A stretch of DNA of 64,000 nt from Branchiostoma floridae (GCF_000003815.2 NC_049990.1:2995655-3059654), one strand, 5' to 3'. Counted from the first letter of the stretch, positions 1 to 12,061 are shown. Made by a program: numbers and translations. Notes: generated from the letters alone by a model not told the origin.

Positions 1-595
1 TTTCATTTTTTCCCCCGATTTACCGTAAGTTATTACCACCACAGAACCAAGAAAAAGTCCAAAATATATGTAAATTGAAAATAGTTTCCGTCAAGCAGCT
101 CAGGCCCGCGCCCGCGAGCTTGCAATACGTAAATTTAGGGAGCGGGGCGCGCGCCGCTTCGTGGCGCAAAATTCTACTAGAAATCCAGGTACAAATGCTT
201 TTTAGGTGTTGTTTTAATATCAAAACAATGAAATAGCTTCTATAAAGCAAATATTTATGCCTCTATGAAGCAGATATTTATCCCTCTATTTAGCAGATAT
301 TTTGAGCCATTCTGTTTTCCTTTTTTTACTAGGGGTGAGAGATCTGCTTGTCGATGAAAATCATGAAAAAGTATGACGCAAAGCACATTTCCAAATGCGG
401 GAGCGCATGTTTTATTGGCGTCTTGAATATTTTTTTCAAAGTTGATAGGAGGGGGGAGGGCCAAGCAAAAATATTTTGTCTTGGGGGGAGGGCCTAGCAA
501 AAAAAAATTTACCTGGGGGGAGGGCCATGCAAAAAATTTTTGACCCGACCCTCTGGCGACCGGCCCTCCCCCCTCACTAAACGCCGTACGGTCCC
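1..595. mobile_element. Right end of a PIF/Harbinger-like non-autonomous element (cut by window edge)
   Basis: The right end matches that of the complete element at 38483-40111: three G-rich subterminal repeats of the form GGGGGGAGGGCC followed by A/T runs (about 446-540), then a G/C-rich block and the terminus CGTACGGTCCC at 585-595, followed by TTA. A TTA/TAA flank with a terminus reading GGGACCGTACG is typical of PIF/Harbinger elements. No transposase frame is visible. Bases 1-240 are also homologous to 11935-12180. The superfamily call is inference from ends and flank only. Confidence 0.55.
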
Positions 596-599
596 TTAA

Positions 600-2160
600 G
601 TCTTTTTATCAGATGGGCCATTATTCTCAAAGGGTTAAGTGTTTTTATGGTTATTAAGTTTTCTATTACGTCCTTTAGGCCACTTTAGATTGGGAAGTGG
701 GGTTGTTTTTATAGTGTTCAGGTCCTTGTGATAAAGTTTTGCAGAATTTCAATTTGACTACTTTCAACAGAAGAAATCCCTGCCCCCTCCCAAAAAAATT
801 ACTAGACATCTCAAACAACATAAATGTTCCCCTATATTTCTCTAATAATTAAAGCAACAACACAACAGACCTTATTCCAACAATTGCTAAAGTCTGTATC
901 ACTTCTGTATCTATATAGTAACTGCCTTCAACATAACACACCAGCTTTGAAGTCATCTCTGAACAAAGAATTAAAACAAAAGGGAAATCTTAATATATGA
1001 TTTCTGGGAATGGTGAAATTACCACAAGAAATCTTGTCCTAAATAACATCTCAAGTCATTCCCACATTAGGTAAGACATCACCTGATACTACAAGACTTA
1101 CTCGCTCCAATTAAAGATTAAATATAAAAAATCACAATCTGTCATTCCTGCCATCACATCCAGGTAAAAATCAAACAAGGCCTTCGACAATCATTGTAAC
1201 CAGCGTGGTCACCCATATCCGACCAATCAAACGACGTCGAACACTTCAATTCGTGCTCACTCGATCGTGGCGTTTGTTTTCATTTGTGTTCCCGCCGAGC
1301 GTAGAGACCCGGATGCATCTAAATAGTTCCCCTTCGCAAAACAAGCGTTTCTAGAACTAGAAGCAACCCTCCATTTAACCTGCCCTGCAAATACAACAGA
1401 CTGATCGACTCTCAGTCCCTCCCTCTGGCGCGGAACGGTGTTTACAATATCCAGTAGCAGACGTCACAAATCTCTTTACTGCGCGCCAGTATGTTTGACT
1501 AACTGTTCAAATACTGCTTGGCTTTATACTAGTATTCAATCTAATGACGACATGTATTTACAGCCAGCATTCTTAATTCCTAGACTGTTGATAACAAACT
1601 ATTGCAGGAGGCGTTTTATTATCAGTGTTAAATCTCACCTAAGCCCTAAATTTGGAAAAGTTTGATTCAAGATCCCTGCAGTTCCAAGAAGTGCCTGACC
1701 CATTTTCCCATGGAACCACCCAGAAGAAGAACAAAAGAAATGAAACGTCTTTAGACATGCAAATTTTCATCACCTCAGGTGAGCAAGCCACTGAGACAAA
1801 GGGACAATTGTCATTACTTGGATTCCAGTATTCAGCCTACAGGGACGAGATTAAAAAGAATGTCTATAATTGTTGATTGTCTTCCTTTGATACACTCCAG
1901 GTATCCACTATGTGATTACTGCCTGTACCTTTATGGGCCATACTTAGTAATTACTTTGTTCTCAGACGAATTAAAGTGAAAATTTAGTGACAGAAAATTG
2001 AGGGCTGGGAGTATTTTTCGCTCCCTAAAACTGCTATTGCTCACATACAATACTGTATTAATGGTATAGTACTGTGTGCAAGTACCTTCAAGTTGACAAA
2101 ATGCAACATGGAAAACAGTCTGCATTTTCACGAAACTGTTGCCTTTCTAGTTTCTTTTAT
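600..2160. other. No gene recognised
   Basis: AT-rich unique-looking sequence with a few short frames and no convincing exon or structured repeat. Confidence 0.5.
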
Positions 2161-2165
2161 CCCTT

Positions 2166-2350
2166 GCAGGGCTGTCTCCAGGACTCAGGATGGACATTTG
2201 CTTGTTGGGACAAAAAAAAATTCACTCAGTCCGTCCACAAAATCTGTACTTCACAACATAAAATTGATGAAAAATATATTTTCCTAGGCTCAAAATGACA
2301 GATATAACATGATTGCAAATTAACAAAATAAGCTCCCAAACAATGAGTGG
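2166..2350 (+). repeat. Dispersed repeat, copy 1 (GGGCTGTCTCCAGGAC family)
   Basis: This stretch starts with GGGCTGTCTCCAGGACTCAG, then a TTGTTGGGACAAAAA block and a stretch ending near CAATGAGTGGGATGG. The same blocks recur at 2705-2850 and, in reverse orientation, at 62530-62757. A partial copy is at 6318-6425. No terminal repeats are obvious, so the class is unknown. Confidence 0.55.
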
Positions 2351-2704
2351 GATGGGAAAAATTTAGAAGCTGGTGACAGAACTCAGATCCCTTGCTCGTA
2401 TGGTCACTGCTAATGATTCACTACTAGTAATGCCTGGAGGCCATTTGAACTGTCCTGCCAACAACAGGTTAATTGAGGATTGTGCTGGTATGTGGACTCT
2501 ATAGGGGGGGGGTTCATCAATCTCCCATAATCACCTCCATAAAGATCTTATCTCCTCCGGATTCCCTCCCTCCTCCTAGCCACCTGCTGAGTCACTCTCA
2601 TCAGGCCTGTCAATCAATCACTGGCCAAACCATGTCAGAGTAGAAGAACAACCAAAATCATGAGTTCTCAGTAATCCTCACAGTCTATCCCTCTGTTCCA
2701 TTTC
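2350..2704. other. No gene recognised
   Basis: Short unique-looking sequence between two copies of a dispersed repeat. A weak tRNA-like block near 2380-2440 is too degenerate to call. Confidence 0.4.
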
Positions 2705-2850
2705 CAGGGCCAAAACTTACTTGTTAGGACAAAAAATTTCATCTCATCCGTCAAAAAAAAAAATCTGTAACGATTTTTGTAAGCTTAAAATGACAGCTTT
2801 AATGAAAATCCAAAACATGGGCTGGGACAGTGAGTGGGACAGAAAATTAA
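2705..2850 (+). repeat. Dispersed repeat, copy 2 (GGGCTGTCTCCAGGAC family)
   Basis: A diverged direct copy of 2186-2350. It shares CTTGTTAGGACAAAAAATTT, the AAAATGACAG block and AGTGAGTGGGACAG, in the same order. Confidence 0.45.
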
Positions 2851-3664
2851 ACTGTACTGAACAGAGAAAAGTAAATAACTGACCCATAGGTACAGGTCAG
2901 GTGTTAGAAAGGGAACAAGAACCCGGATTAGACCACAAAGTGAGCCATCCACCACTTTGAAAGCAGACCAAGTAAACATTCCCATTCCAAAGCTAAAAAC
3001 ACAAAGGTGCTTTTTTCTTCTTTCCTCCAGAAGTTGACATTTCACCATCATGGCTTACCTAAAACTTCAAAGTTTCTACTGAATTTTAATCAAACTTGAG
3101 ACACATAAGAAATACTTGTGTCAGGCCATTTTGACTCATGCTATATTTTGGAGAGGCCAGTTTGATCCTGTTCTCACTATCGGTCATTCACCGCTCAATC
3201 TGAAAGGAATACATCAATCAAAAGTTGTATCTGGGTCATGTTGAGGGCGGTATGACCCTCAGTACATCCTTTTGTGGCGCCAGAAGTTTCGGGTCACCGA
3301 ACAGGAACAATACAGGACAGGAAAAGCTGGAACAAACATGTTGTAAAATTTGCTCTGTCAGAGTTATCACAACTTTTGGACGCTCTGTTTCGTACATCAG
3401 TTTGGAGAAACGCCCATTTTTATAGACCTTGTGGGAACTGCAGTAGCCCTTACATCAGGTAAATGTTAGCTGAGACAATATAGATCTGCTACCAAGTTGA
3501 CCATGTATACACAAACATCCCTCCCAATAGCCTAGAATTGATGGACCTCAGCAAAGACATAAGTTAGAACAACTTTTAAGGTATCATGGGTTTTTGTGAC
3601 TTATAATTTCGTGTGACATAACTTTATGATAGTCCCGTGGAGTTTTTGAGACCATAGGGGCAGT
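2851..3664. other. No gene recognised
   Basis: Short frames only, with no splice-flanked coding stretch and no clear repeat. Confidence 0.4.
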
Positions 3665-3900
3665 GGGTAATATTATCCACTGTGTGTATGGCACGGTATT
3701 GGGAGGCAAAGCCCATCCCTCTCCTTCCACAGTGCTTTTACTTCCCCAACCAAGTCAGGTACCCATTTTTACACCTGGATGGAGTGAGGGAAGTCATGTA
3801 AAGTACCTTTCCCAAGGAAACGATGAGGGCATGGCGAGAATCGAATCCGGACCTCTTCTTGGTTCTGAGCCAAATGCTCACCAGTTACACCACTCCAATA
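3665..3900 (-). mobile_element. tRNA-headed SINE (reverse orientation)
   Basis: On the minus strand, starting near 3897, the sequence reads TGGAGTGGTGTAACTGGTGA (pol III A-box-like), and further on GGATTCGATTC (B box, 3838-3848). The body continues toward 3665. Similar tRNA-like heads occur at 33.5, 33.9, 38.4, 42.5, 43.0, 60.1 and 62.2 kb. No intact tRNA cloverleaf can be drawn, so this is a SINE and not a tRNA gene. Confidence 0.6.
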
Positions 3901-4026
3901 CCACCACATAACTTTTATATTTTCCAAACGAGTAAAATATCAATATTGGCTTGTCTTGTTCCCCATTCCCAATAAACAGTGCAGCAACTTTCTATACATT
4001 TACTCAGTGCTGTTATTTTGTCCATA

Positions 4027-4077
4027 GGACTGGGAGGGGTTGCAAAGCAGTATGGGTAAGGGGGTGATGTCTGCCAT
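4027..4077 (+). repeat. Dispersed 50-60 bp repeat, copy 1
   Basis: The core is GCAGTATGGGTAAGGGGGTG followed by a TCTGCCA block. It recurs inverted at 19534-19591 and direct at 28304-28369. Confidence 0.5.
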
Positions 4078-4108
4078 TCCTGGTGGCCAAAATGTTCCTT
4101 TGCTTACT

Positions 4109-4557
4109 GGTGAAAGGTCACCATTACAGACATGCGCAGAATTAGCATTTTGATGCCATAGAAGATGGCTTGCAAAAGTAAGTGTAAGAAGCCTTTTTGT
4201 TGGGAAATGTTGGCATTTTGGAGCTGGAAATTATGGTCAGGTATTCTGGCTATTTTATTTTGTGAGAAAAATAAGCTTTCTACCATGTTTGGAGTGTTTT
4301 AGACAGTCTAGAGTATGTATAGTTTGGGTGTTATCAGGGAGGTCAGAGGTCACCAGAGTGTCTTATTTTGTTTGTGGGGGCGCATTGCACCGAACCGAAT
4401 GTTTTCAAAATCGCCATATGCACTCTTTAGAAGTCAGATTTGCCTGCCAATGTGAGATTTTCACCAACTAAACCTTAGGTAGGTGACTTTTGACAGCCTT
4501 TTCCCTACATCTTATGCATGCAACAGGTGCCTGCCAGCCATTGGAGGTCTGTAACCT
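4109..4557. repeat. 449-bp perfect duplication, left copy
   Basis: The block begins GGTGAAAGGTCACC and ends GGTCTGTAACCT. It is repeated without any difference that I can see at 5440-5888, 1331 bp away in direct orientation. The flanks differ immediately outside both ends. The inner ends carry an 8-bp inverted pair, TTACAGAC and GTCTGTAA. No recognised gene lies inside. Confidence 0.85.
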
Positions 4558-5439
4558 TACAGCATTTTCATATGGGTTTGAAGTTCAAGGTAGACAAGTG
4601 TCGGTCACTTCGAGTGATGCGAGGCAGGGTCGTTACAAATTTCAAAGACTTCCCGGAGACCGTTCTCCCAGTAACAGTCCCCTGGGAGTTGTTAACTCAT
4701 GTGTCACGAGGGCTATGGTGGAGGTCCAAGACTATGGTTTGTCTCAATATTGCTTTGCAAAAAGTGGCACTTAGAAGGAAGAAATGGTATAATCTGCTAC
4801 CCCAGACAGAAAGAGGCTACTGTTCCTCAATTTAGGCACCTAAATTTGTATATAAAAGCTGCTAGGCTACACTTTCAAGCATTTACTGACAGTGCATACT
4901 GTGCACAGAATGGGGGGGGGGGTGTAGAGGAGCCATTGTGGCTTATATTTCCCCTGAAATTGGTAATGTGACCCCGGGGCAAGCTTCAATTAACTCATTT
5001 GACTTAGATTCATTGAGAAATTCTTCCATTTTAATACTTTTTTGTCCTTTTTGTCAGTTTTTCAACTTTTTGTATCCTTTGGCTATATATTGCAATATGT
5101 ACACTCATCAAGTGCTTACAGGTCTAAACTAACAGCATTTTAGTACTGATTCAGGAGCCTAAATGGAGGTAGAGTAGTCCCCTTGTGTCAATGTGAGCAG
5201 TTTTCAACTCCCTTTCCTTTGATTGTCACTTTTTGCCAAATGACAAGGGACCTGTCCATATAGACTCAGACCACTGTCACAGCATTGAGGACAGCTCTCT
5301 AACACCTGTTATCCAAGCTATTCCCAAGAGACTATTCTTTGTCAGAAATCTTTGAAACTCAGGCTAATACTGAGCAACCCTTTTCCGCACCATGTGAAAT
5401 AATTGAAATTTGTCTATCTTGAACTTGAAGCCTGTAGCA
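4558..5439. other. Spacer between the two 449-bp copies, no gene recognised
   Basis: Overlapping short frames at 4490-4971 run in and out of the duplicated block and have no protein-like motif or good splice sites. There is a G run at 4912-4922. Confidence 0.45.
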
Positions 5440-5888
5440 GGTGAAAGGTCACCATTACAGACATGCGCAGAATTAGCATTTTGATGCCATAGAAGATGGC
5501 TTGCAAAAGTAAGTGTAAGAAGCCTTTTTGTTGGGAAATGTTGGCATTTTGGAGCTGGAAATTATGGTCAGGTATTCTGGCTATTTTATTTTGTGAGAAA
5601 AATAAGCTTTCTACCATGTTTGGAGTGTTTTAGACAGTCTAGAGTATGTATAGTTTGGGTGTTATCAGGGAGGTCAGAGGTCACCAGAGTGTCTTATTTT
5701 GTTTGTGGGGGCGCATTGCACCGAACCGAATGTTTTCAAAATCGCCATATGCACTCTTTAGAAGTCAGATTTGCCTGCCAATGTGAGATTTTCACCAACT
5801 AAACCTTAGGTAGGTGACTTTTGACAGCCTTTTCCCTACATCTTATGCATGCAACAGGTGCCTGCCAGCCATTGGAGGTCTGTAACCT
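5440..5888. repeat. 449-bp perfect duplication, right copy
   Basis: The same 449 bp as 4109-4557, in the same orientation. Perfect identity implies a recent event, ongoing gene conversion, or an assembly artefact that joins two haplotypes. Confidence 0.85.
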
Positions 5889-8166
5889 ACTGTGACCTGC
5901 CTGGATGTAACCGACACCGCTGCGCTAATGTCCATCTGGGGTTATTGACCTCTTCTGGAGCCTTGTGAGAAAACAAGCTAACCGACCAACCAGAACAGGT
6001 GTCATGCCTTGCTCACCTGCCTGGTACTACCTGGGCACACCTGTATTTGCTAAGATGACAACCAACATCAAAGGTCCAGTCTTAGGTAGTTGTGCCATCT
6101 GTAGTTTTTGATTTGTGTTGTAACAGACTCTCATAATATTGCCGGTGACCCTAAAAACTGCCACATTGAAAACTTTTGAATGAGGTTGGTAGAACATAGG
6201 ATATTGGAGTTCTCTTTTTACGCAACCTGTCTTGAGCTCGAAATGTAAGCAGGTAAGAAACCTTACTGGTTAAGTAAAATTAAAACTCAAATATCCCACA
6301 TCCAAAACTGTGCTTCCAGGCCTGTCCGAGTCTAGCTAAAATATTTTTCTGTCCCCCTCGTTCTTTGGGAGCTAATGTCGTTGGTGATTTTCGTACTTTC
6401 ATTGCTTAGGAAAATACATTTCCATCAACAACATGTCATGCAGTTCAGACATTTTGTGCAGACTAGTGAGATTTTGGTATGGAAGTTGAACACACACCAC
6501 TACCAGTGGACTATCCCCTGCCTTAGTGATTGTGTTGTGTGGGCCAGGGCTACTGAAACGGAGATTGGCACCGCCCTATGCGCCATCAGGTGCGGGAAGG
6601 ACTTTAACTTTAGCTTTAACTCTTTCATACCTACAAAATCCATGCAACAGACTACTACCAGCCTACGTTACGCCCTGCATTCTTCCGGCCATTAAAATAA
6701 TGACAAACGCGGCACGAATGTTTCACCCTGGGGGTAAGCATGTAATGGACTCCTCACAAGGACAACAATGCCAGTCCATCATGGTGACAACTTTCCCGAA
6801 CAAGCACGTGGGAACATTAGGTTGGAACCTGTACTGACTGCTCAAAAAATTTCCATTTACTGAGGAATTAGAAATCTTAGGAAACATATTAAGTTTGGTT
6901 ATGAAAAACAAGTCTGATCATGAGGTGGAAAGATTGCAATTGTTCCACACACTTACCCAGAGGGTTACTAAGGTATGTAATGTGTTTTTCACAATGGCCA
7001 TTTGATGACAGTTAGTGATTTTCTAACCGTCACTGGTTGGTTCGTCCCTGCTGTAAGATTTTACCTTCACCGAGGAGAAGTAAAACTTGCGACACTGGAA
7101 GCTGGACTGGCAAATCTGTACACAAACCGAGTCTGAGGATAAAGTCTGTATGTATTGTTACATGTTTCAGGAGTAAATATGTAGTTCGAATCACACTTTC
7201 CTTAATCTCTGACATAATTCTTAAGTCAAAGACAATGTCGTCCTCCTCCTCCTATGTGCTTAGGCCAGGAGCTGATGTCACTTGAAAAAAAAAGGTTTCT
7301 ATTCTCTGAAGATTAAAAAATCCTGTGTTTCTCTGATGACTTCACAGAAAAATACAGTGGAACACACAAAGACAAAGGGTTGGTGTAAAACGTGACGTAC
7401 ACAAAAGCAGATACGATGAATCCTTCCAAATTATGCCTCTCTCACACAAAATCTTAAACAATGAAATCTTTGACAATAAACCCTCATACCTCTGACTGTG
7501 GTACGTCTGCATAAGCCATCATATAGTCTACCCGAACTGTCCGAGATCCCTCGCGCAAATGGAACCGTGACTGACCAAAACACACGTAGCCAGATATTTT
7601 TCACCACAATTAACCAAGATTCAGGTGGTTGAACCACTTTCATTGCCAAATCTGGGAGGGAGGAGTCATGATGATTCACAATTTTTGTGTTGTGTTCTGA
7701 GAAGGCTTGCGAGCAGAGTCATAATGAGTTATCCTAAAATGTTCTTAGATACACTTAAACAAATCTTTAAGAGTTAGAAATATGTCTTGCATGTAAAGTA
7801 GTAGTAAAACAGGTTGTTCACTGTAACATAGCCAGCTAACGCCACCTGCCTGCAAAGCTGGCATCAGGGTTGAATGTAGAGTAAAAATAATCAACACGAA
7901 GGTAATAGAGGCGTCTCTATTACTTTTTAAAGTAATAATGGTTTAAGCAGCTTTGGAGTTAAAAGTCACTTGATGTAATATAACCAATCACCACTGAATG
8001 CCTCTGAAACTGCTTGTTATGTCAAATGTGTGTTGAACCAGCTAAACAAAACAGAGTGACAGTTTCTTTTCACAGGAGTAGAACAGCTTTACCTCTGAAT
8101 TACCAGCATTGGAAGAGGGCGATATAGGAGTTTACCAGTTTGCGAAAGAAGTTGCAAATACTGTAC
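5889..8166. other. No gene recognised; partial dispersed repeat at 6318-6425
   Basis: Bases 6318-6425 resemble 62530-62640 (a TCTGTCCC block, then TTTGGGAGC, then a GATTTTC block). The remaining frames at 6375-7679 are short and lack domain motifs or coherent splice sites. Confidence 0.4.
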
Positions 8167-8222
8167 ATCTAAACAAGGACGTTATATAATATTTTTATCT
8201 TGTATAACGTCCTTGATCTAAA
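8167..8222. mobile_element. 42-bp palindromic micro-MITE with 7-bp target duplication
   Basis: The arms CAAGGACGTTATA (8174-8186) and TATAACGTCCTTG (8203-8215) surround a 16-bp AT-rich loop. The 42-bp insert is bounded by perfect 7-bp direct repeats ATCTAAA at 8167-8173 and 8216-8222. It shares its arm sequence and duplication length with the insert at 12024-12054. Confidence 0.75.
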
Positions 8223-9165
8223 GCAGTAGAAAACACCTTTTATTTCCAAGTGTTCATTAAACCAAGCCAAAAGAATCACTTTTGTTTACAGAAGACACAA
8301 GGCATATCCCAACTTCCCCACATTCACAGATGGACAGAGAGCCAATTTTTTATTACAGAACCCACAAATTGTAGAAAAAGTGAGGCCTTTTATCTTCCTC
8401 TGCTGGCCCTCTTCATAATCACAACAGAAAAAAACCTCCCACTGCCAAATAGACCAATTTTCGCTATAGTGTGAATGGGTTCAGACTCGTTAATGAGTTA
8501 ATGATTAAGTCTATCACAGTATTTCCCTGTGATTAAGTAGAGTTGATAAAAGCTGCTTGCTGTGATGAACTCCACAAATTACCTCCTTTGTGAATCTAAG
8601 CACTAATTTTACTCAATCGGGTAAACACAAAAGATTAGCCCACATCTTTAAAGTTTAATTAGCCAAACGGTTGTGCATAATCTCATAATGCAGCCTGATC
8701 TGAAGGGAGCGTAGATTGTGAATTTTTGCTAAAACGTCAAGAATTCAATTCATCGGTTGTTGGAATTTAAAGAATGATAAAAAGAAGAAATGTTTGTATA
8801 AAGATACTTCAATCTGCTTTTATTAGAAACAAAATGGACATACACTTTTTGGATTTCAAAGAATAATCAAAAGAAGAAAAAGTCTGTGAAAGTTTGTATA
8901 AAGATACTTTTGCTTTAGTTTGACTTAAAGGAATGAACAGACATAGTTTTTGGCCAGTCTTTTTTCTTTTTCTCCATTCAGACCAATGGGTTAAAAAGCA
9001 TGATCATCCACAATGCTAATGTCTGAAAGAAATCATTTCTTTTTTAACAAGACCACCCCCTGCCACAAATTCCATATTATGTAATGTTAAGTCTTGGTAA
9101 TATGACACCAGTCGCCGCATGTGGGGTGACTGAACTCTGTCCCCAGGTGACTGTACAAACATGAC
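8223..9165. other. No gene recognised
   Basis: AT-rich. A short internal repeat occurs, with AAAGAATGATAAAAAGAAGAAA near 8770 echoed near 8855. No coding exon was identified. Confidence 0.4.
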
Positions 9166-9179
9166 GTTGCCATGGTAAC
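9166..9179. promoter_or_regulatory. Perfect RFX X-box (GTTGCCATGGTAAC)
   Basis: It matches the X-box pattern GTNRCC, 0-3 bases, RGYAAC exactly. RFX factors bind such sites, notably upstream of cilium genes. The nearest candidate coding exon is 1.6 kb away, so the target is unknown. Confidence 0.5.
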
Positions 9180-10806
9180 TCGACCACCAACAACAAACAA
9201 GTCAGCAGATTTTTCGCATTCTGCGGTGCAGCCTTTCACCTGGCCAAGGATAGTGTATCAATTTGGCATGGCGGAAGACAATTAACTTCAGGACAATGCA
9301 CATTCAGCACTTACTAGTACTTCCCTCCCCTACAAGCTATCCAGATCCCCTTAGTCCTACACAAAAGGTTTGATCCAACTTCAATATTGAGGAAGATCAA
9401 CATGAACTCCAGGGCTTGCAAGCACCTAGAAAGTACAGACATTACTTAAAGAAATAAGTAGAAAGCACCTATTTATTCATATTCTTTTTTTGTGTGTTGT
9501 TGTTGTTTTGCCATTGTTCTTTTGCTTTTGAGGAAGACATGGGACCCAAACCACTGAAACAAGTGTCTACTACAAGTAAACGTATCTGTCTGAGTCTAGA
9601 CATTTTCATAGTTGAAATGACGTTAACCCTTAAGCGTCAGTTGTTGTGATTGTTGAAATTACGGGTGTGGCCTGGTCACTTAAACACACAACGCTATTTA
9701 AGCAACAGTTTTGGATTCTGCTACCGACTTTTTGTTGGCTCACAACCAATTCCAGTAGTAAGGCAAACTATTCCTACACCGGAAAAGCAAATTTACCGAG
9801 GAAAAACGCTCCACAAATTGAAGGAAAAAGCGTAAATAAAAGGCAAGGTGAACCCAGGGCGTGGTGACCTGGAGTATCGGGTTACCGGGTCGGGTTACCG
9901 CGAAGTAGCAGAACTCTCCCGCCATGGCCACATCGCCACGTTTCTGCGACAAACTTCGCGCCAATCCGGCCCCTGGTTAATGTGTAAACTCATTTCTGAT
10001 GCAGTCCACGGAAGGGTGACCTGTTCGTGTCTGAATTACGAGTTGAAGACGCCCAGGTTTTGTCGTCTGCCCGCAGGCTATGCACACCTGAAATGCCGGT
10101 CAGCAAAAATCGGCAACACTCTGAACTGGGTGGGTGAAAAACTGGCCCATTTCTCACCCAAACACAAGTTTTCTTCTCTGAATTTACCGCTTCGTGGCTG
10201 CGTTTGCACGTTTCAAGCGACAACAGGAAGATTCTTGCTATCTTAAGACTTTAATCTTTAAGAAACTGCGAGTAAGGAAGCCTGGGAAAGCTAGCCCGGG
10301 TGCGATATGGCTTGTACACTACCTGTGGACAGGTATGCGGGTGTTAAGTAACAGATTTTGTCAGGGGCCAAATATGCAGCTTTCACGAAAATACCGCGAA
10401 ACTTTTCCAACCGTTCAACTTCGCTTGACTACGTTTTACCCAGGGATGTGTATTCTCAACGCTTAATGATCTTAATTTCGCGGATTTAAAATCACGACTG
10501 CACAACAAGACGTTAAACCTGCATGGCTTAAAAAAAAGGACCACACCTGAACGTCTGTTTTAATGGGGAAATGGCGCGGGAAAAACTGGCGACAAGCTAA
10601 CTTTATCCAACAAATCATACACAAGTTCTGTCCCAACATTGTTGGCGTTTGCGAGCTTCTCTGTTCGCAAAACTGTCCATCCTACCCGCGGGAAAAGCAT
10701 CGGCAAATTATACCCACGATCAACAACAACGACGCAAACTTTTGTCCCTCTCTAAAAATAACCAAACAACTTGTTAACGAGCCGCCCTAAACTGCATGCG
10801 ACGTAC
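9180..10806. other. No supported gene; CpG-rich from about 9.6 kb
   Basis: A 132-codon plus-strand frame at 9848-10246 and several opposite frames are open because the region is G+C-rich. None has a recognisable motif or convincing splice signals. Confidence 0.35.
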
Positions 10807-10866
10807 CGGTTCGTTGGTAGCGTTGTAGTTACCGGCGTCCCCGGCTTGCAGCGCTGGGTTGTCCAT
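10807..10866 (-). CDS. Candidate first coding exon (20 codons)
   Basis: On the minus strand, GCGAACATGGAC gives an ATG with A at -3 and G at +4, followed by 20 codons reading MDNPALQAGDAGNYNATNEP and a donor CCG|GTACGT. The exon ends in phase 0. The surrounding DNA is CpG-rich, as expected near a promoter. No downstream exon was found between here and the left edge, so the gene would have to continue outside the window or through small exons I cannot see. The product is not recognised; the peptide is short, hydrophilic and Asn/Ala-rich, like a cytoplasmic N-terminus. Seen: start context and donor. Inferred: that it is an exon at all. It could be an alternative first exon of the same gene as 22066-22161, which also ends in phase 0. 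Confidence 0.3.
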
Positions 10867-11390
10867 GTTCGCTGAGCTTCTCTGGAGGATCTTGTCTTGC
10901 GACGACCTTTTCTCGGCACACCTCAAGTGGAGTCTGACGATATTTACGAATGAAGAGCGCTTTGTTCCAAACAGGTGAAATTTGAGACGGGCGGCTCCAC
11001 TTAAGTTGGGGAGTGGGCCTGCGTTTGAAATGTTTGGCGACCACAAAATGTAAACAAAACTTTTGATTGTGGCAACCTATAGTGGAATTTTCCATGACGT
11101 AGGGATTCATATATTGTGATGGATTTCTTTATGTCGCAACAAGGACAACTTTGTGATGTATTCCTATAAAATAATACTTGTGCCCCCCTTAATTATAAGT
11201 TGGAACAGTCCACCCATATTTGGCCTGAGGCTGGTATTCGAGAACTCTTGAGGGAGGCGCGAAAACCGTGGCGCGTAAAAGCACGTGATTCGCAACAATA
11301 AGACCGTTTTGGATAACAAGTCAATGTTTAAGTGGTTTTTAAGTGTTGAAATGCGCGAAATGTTGTGATTTCTAGGCTAGAAATGTTGCA
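10867..11390. other. CpG-rich flank, no gene recognised
   Basis: Possible promoter region for the candidate exon at 10807-10866. No TATA box in a suitable place was identified. Confidence 0.3.
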
Positions 11391-11407
11391 CATTTCACGC
11401 GCGGATC

Positions 11408-11444
11408 CAGGGGGAGGCGCGCCAGGCGCGCGCCTCCCCCTTCA
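11408..11444. repeat. GC-rich hairpin at the left end of the hAT-like element
   Basis: GGGGGAGGCGCGC is followed closely by GCGCGCCTCCCCC, forming a strong hairpin. Confidence 0.6.
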
Positions 11445-12016
11445 GCTGGCAAAAAAAAAAAAAATTGGTAAGATAAACCCAGGCTACTAGAGGTCTTCTG
11501 AGGGACGACAAGAATATTGACAACGTTATAAAACTAATTCGCTTATTTAAAAGGCGATTTTCTGGTAATTATTTAGAGAAACTTGCGGTTTGCAATTACT
11601 AGTGGGTCTTCCGAGTCACGTAAACTTATGGTGAAGGCCCGGGGAGGGAGCGCGGCCGCATCAATTTCTCTCCATGAAACTCGTGGGCCGCTGTAAGCCA
11701 AAATCGGCGCTTAGAAATATAGAAAGAGCGTGGAAATTTTGTAAGATCTCCAGAAAATCAGCGAAATTTGATTATTTTTAATAAACTGATGATTTCTATC
11801 GTCCGTTATCGGCTAGAGAGACTCGACCGGTCGACCCCACCTTGGGAAAATCGGCGTCGAGCGCCGACACCCCCCTCCCCACTACAGTTCTGATCAGTCG
11901 CCGCAATGATTGATCGTCCTGACGTTTTTGTTGTCATTTTCCTCGATTAACCGTCATCAATTGCCACCACAAAAGCAAAAAGAGTCCGTAATAGATGTAA
12001 TTTCAAATGCGTATTA

Positions 12017-12061
12017 GTCTCCTCAAGGAGGTTATATCTGATATAACCTCCTTGGTCTCCT
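12017..12061. mobile_element. 31-bp perfect palindromic micro-MITE with 7-bp target duplication
   Basis: The arms CAAGGAGGTTATATC and GATATAACCTCCTTG (15 bp each) are separated by one base at 12024-12054. Perfect 7-bp repeats GTCTCCT flank it at 12017-12023 and 12055-12061. The homologous sequence at window positions 85-110 lacks the insert and keeps one copy of the flank, so it acts as an empty site. Confidence 0.8.

Noticed and set aside
9848-10246. 132-codon plus-strand frame
   Set aside because: Lies in CpG-rich DNA where several frames are open on both strands; no motif, no clear splice sites.
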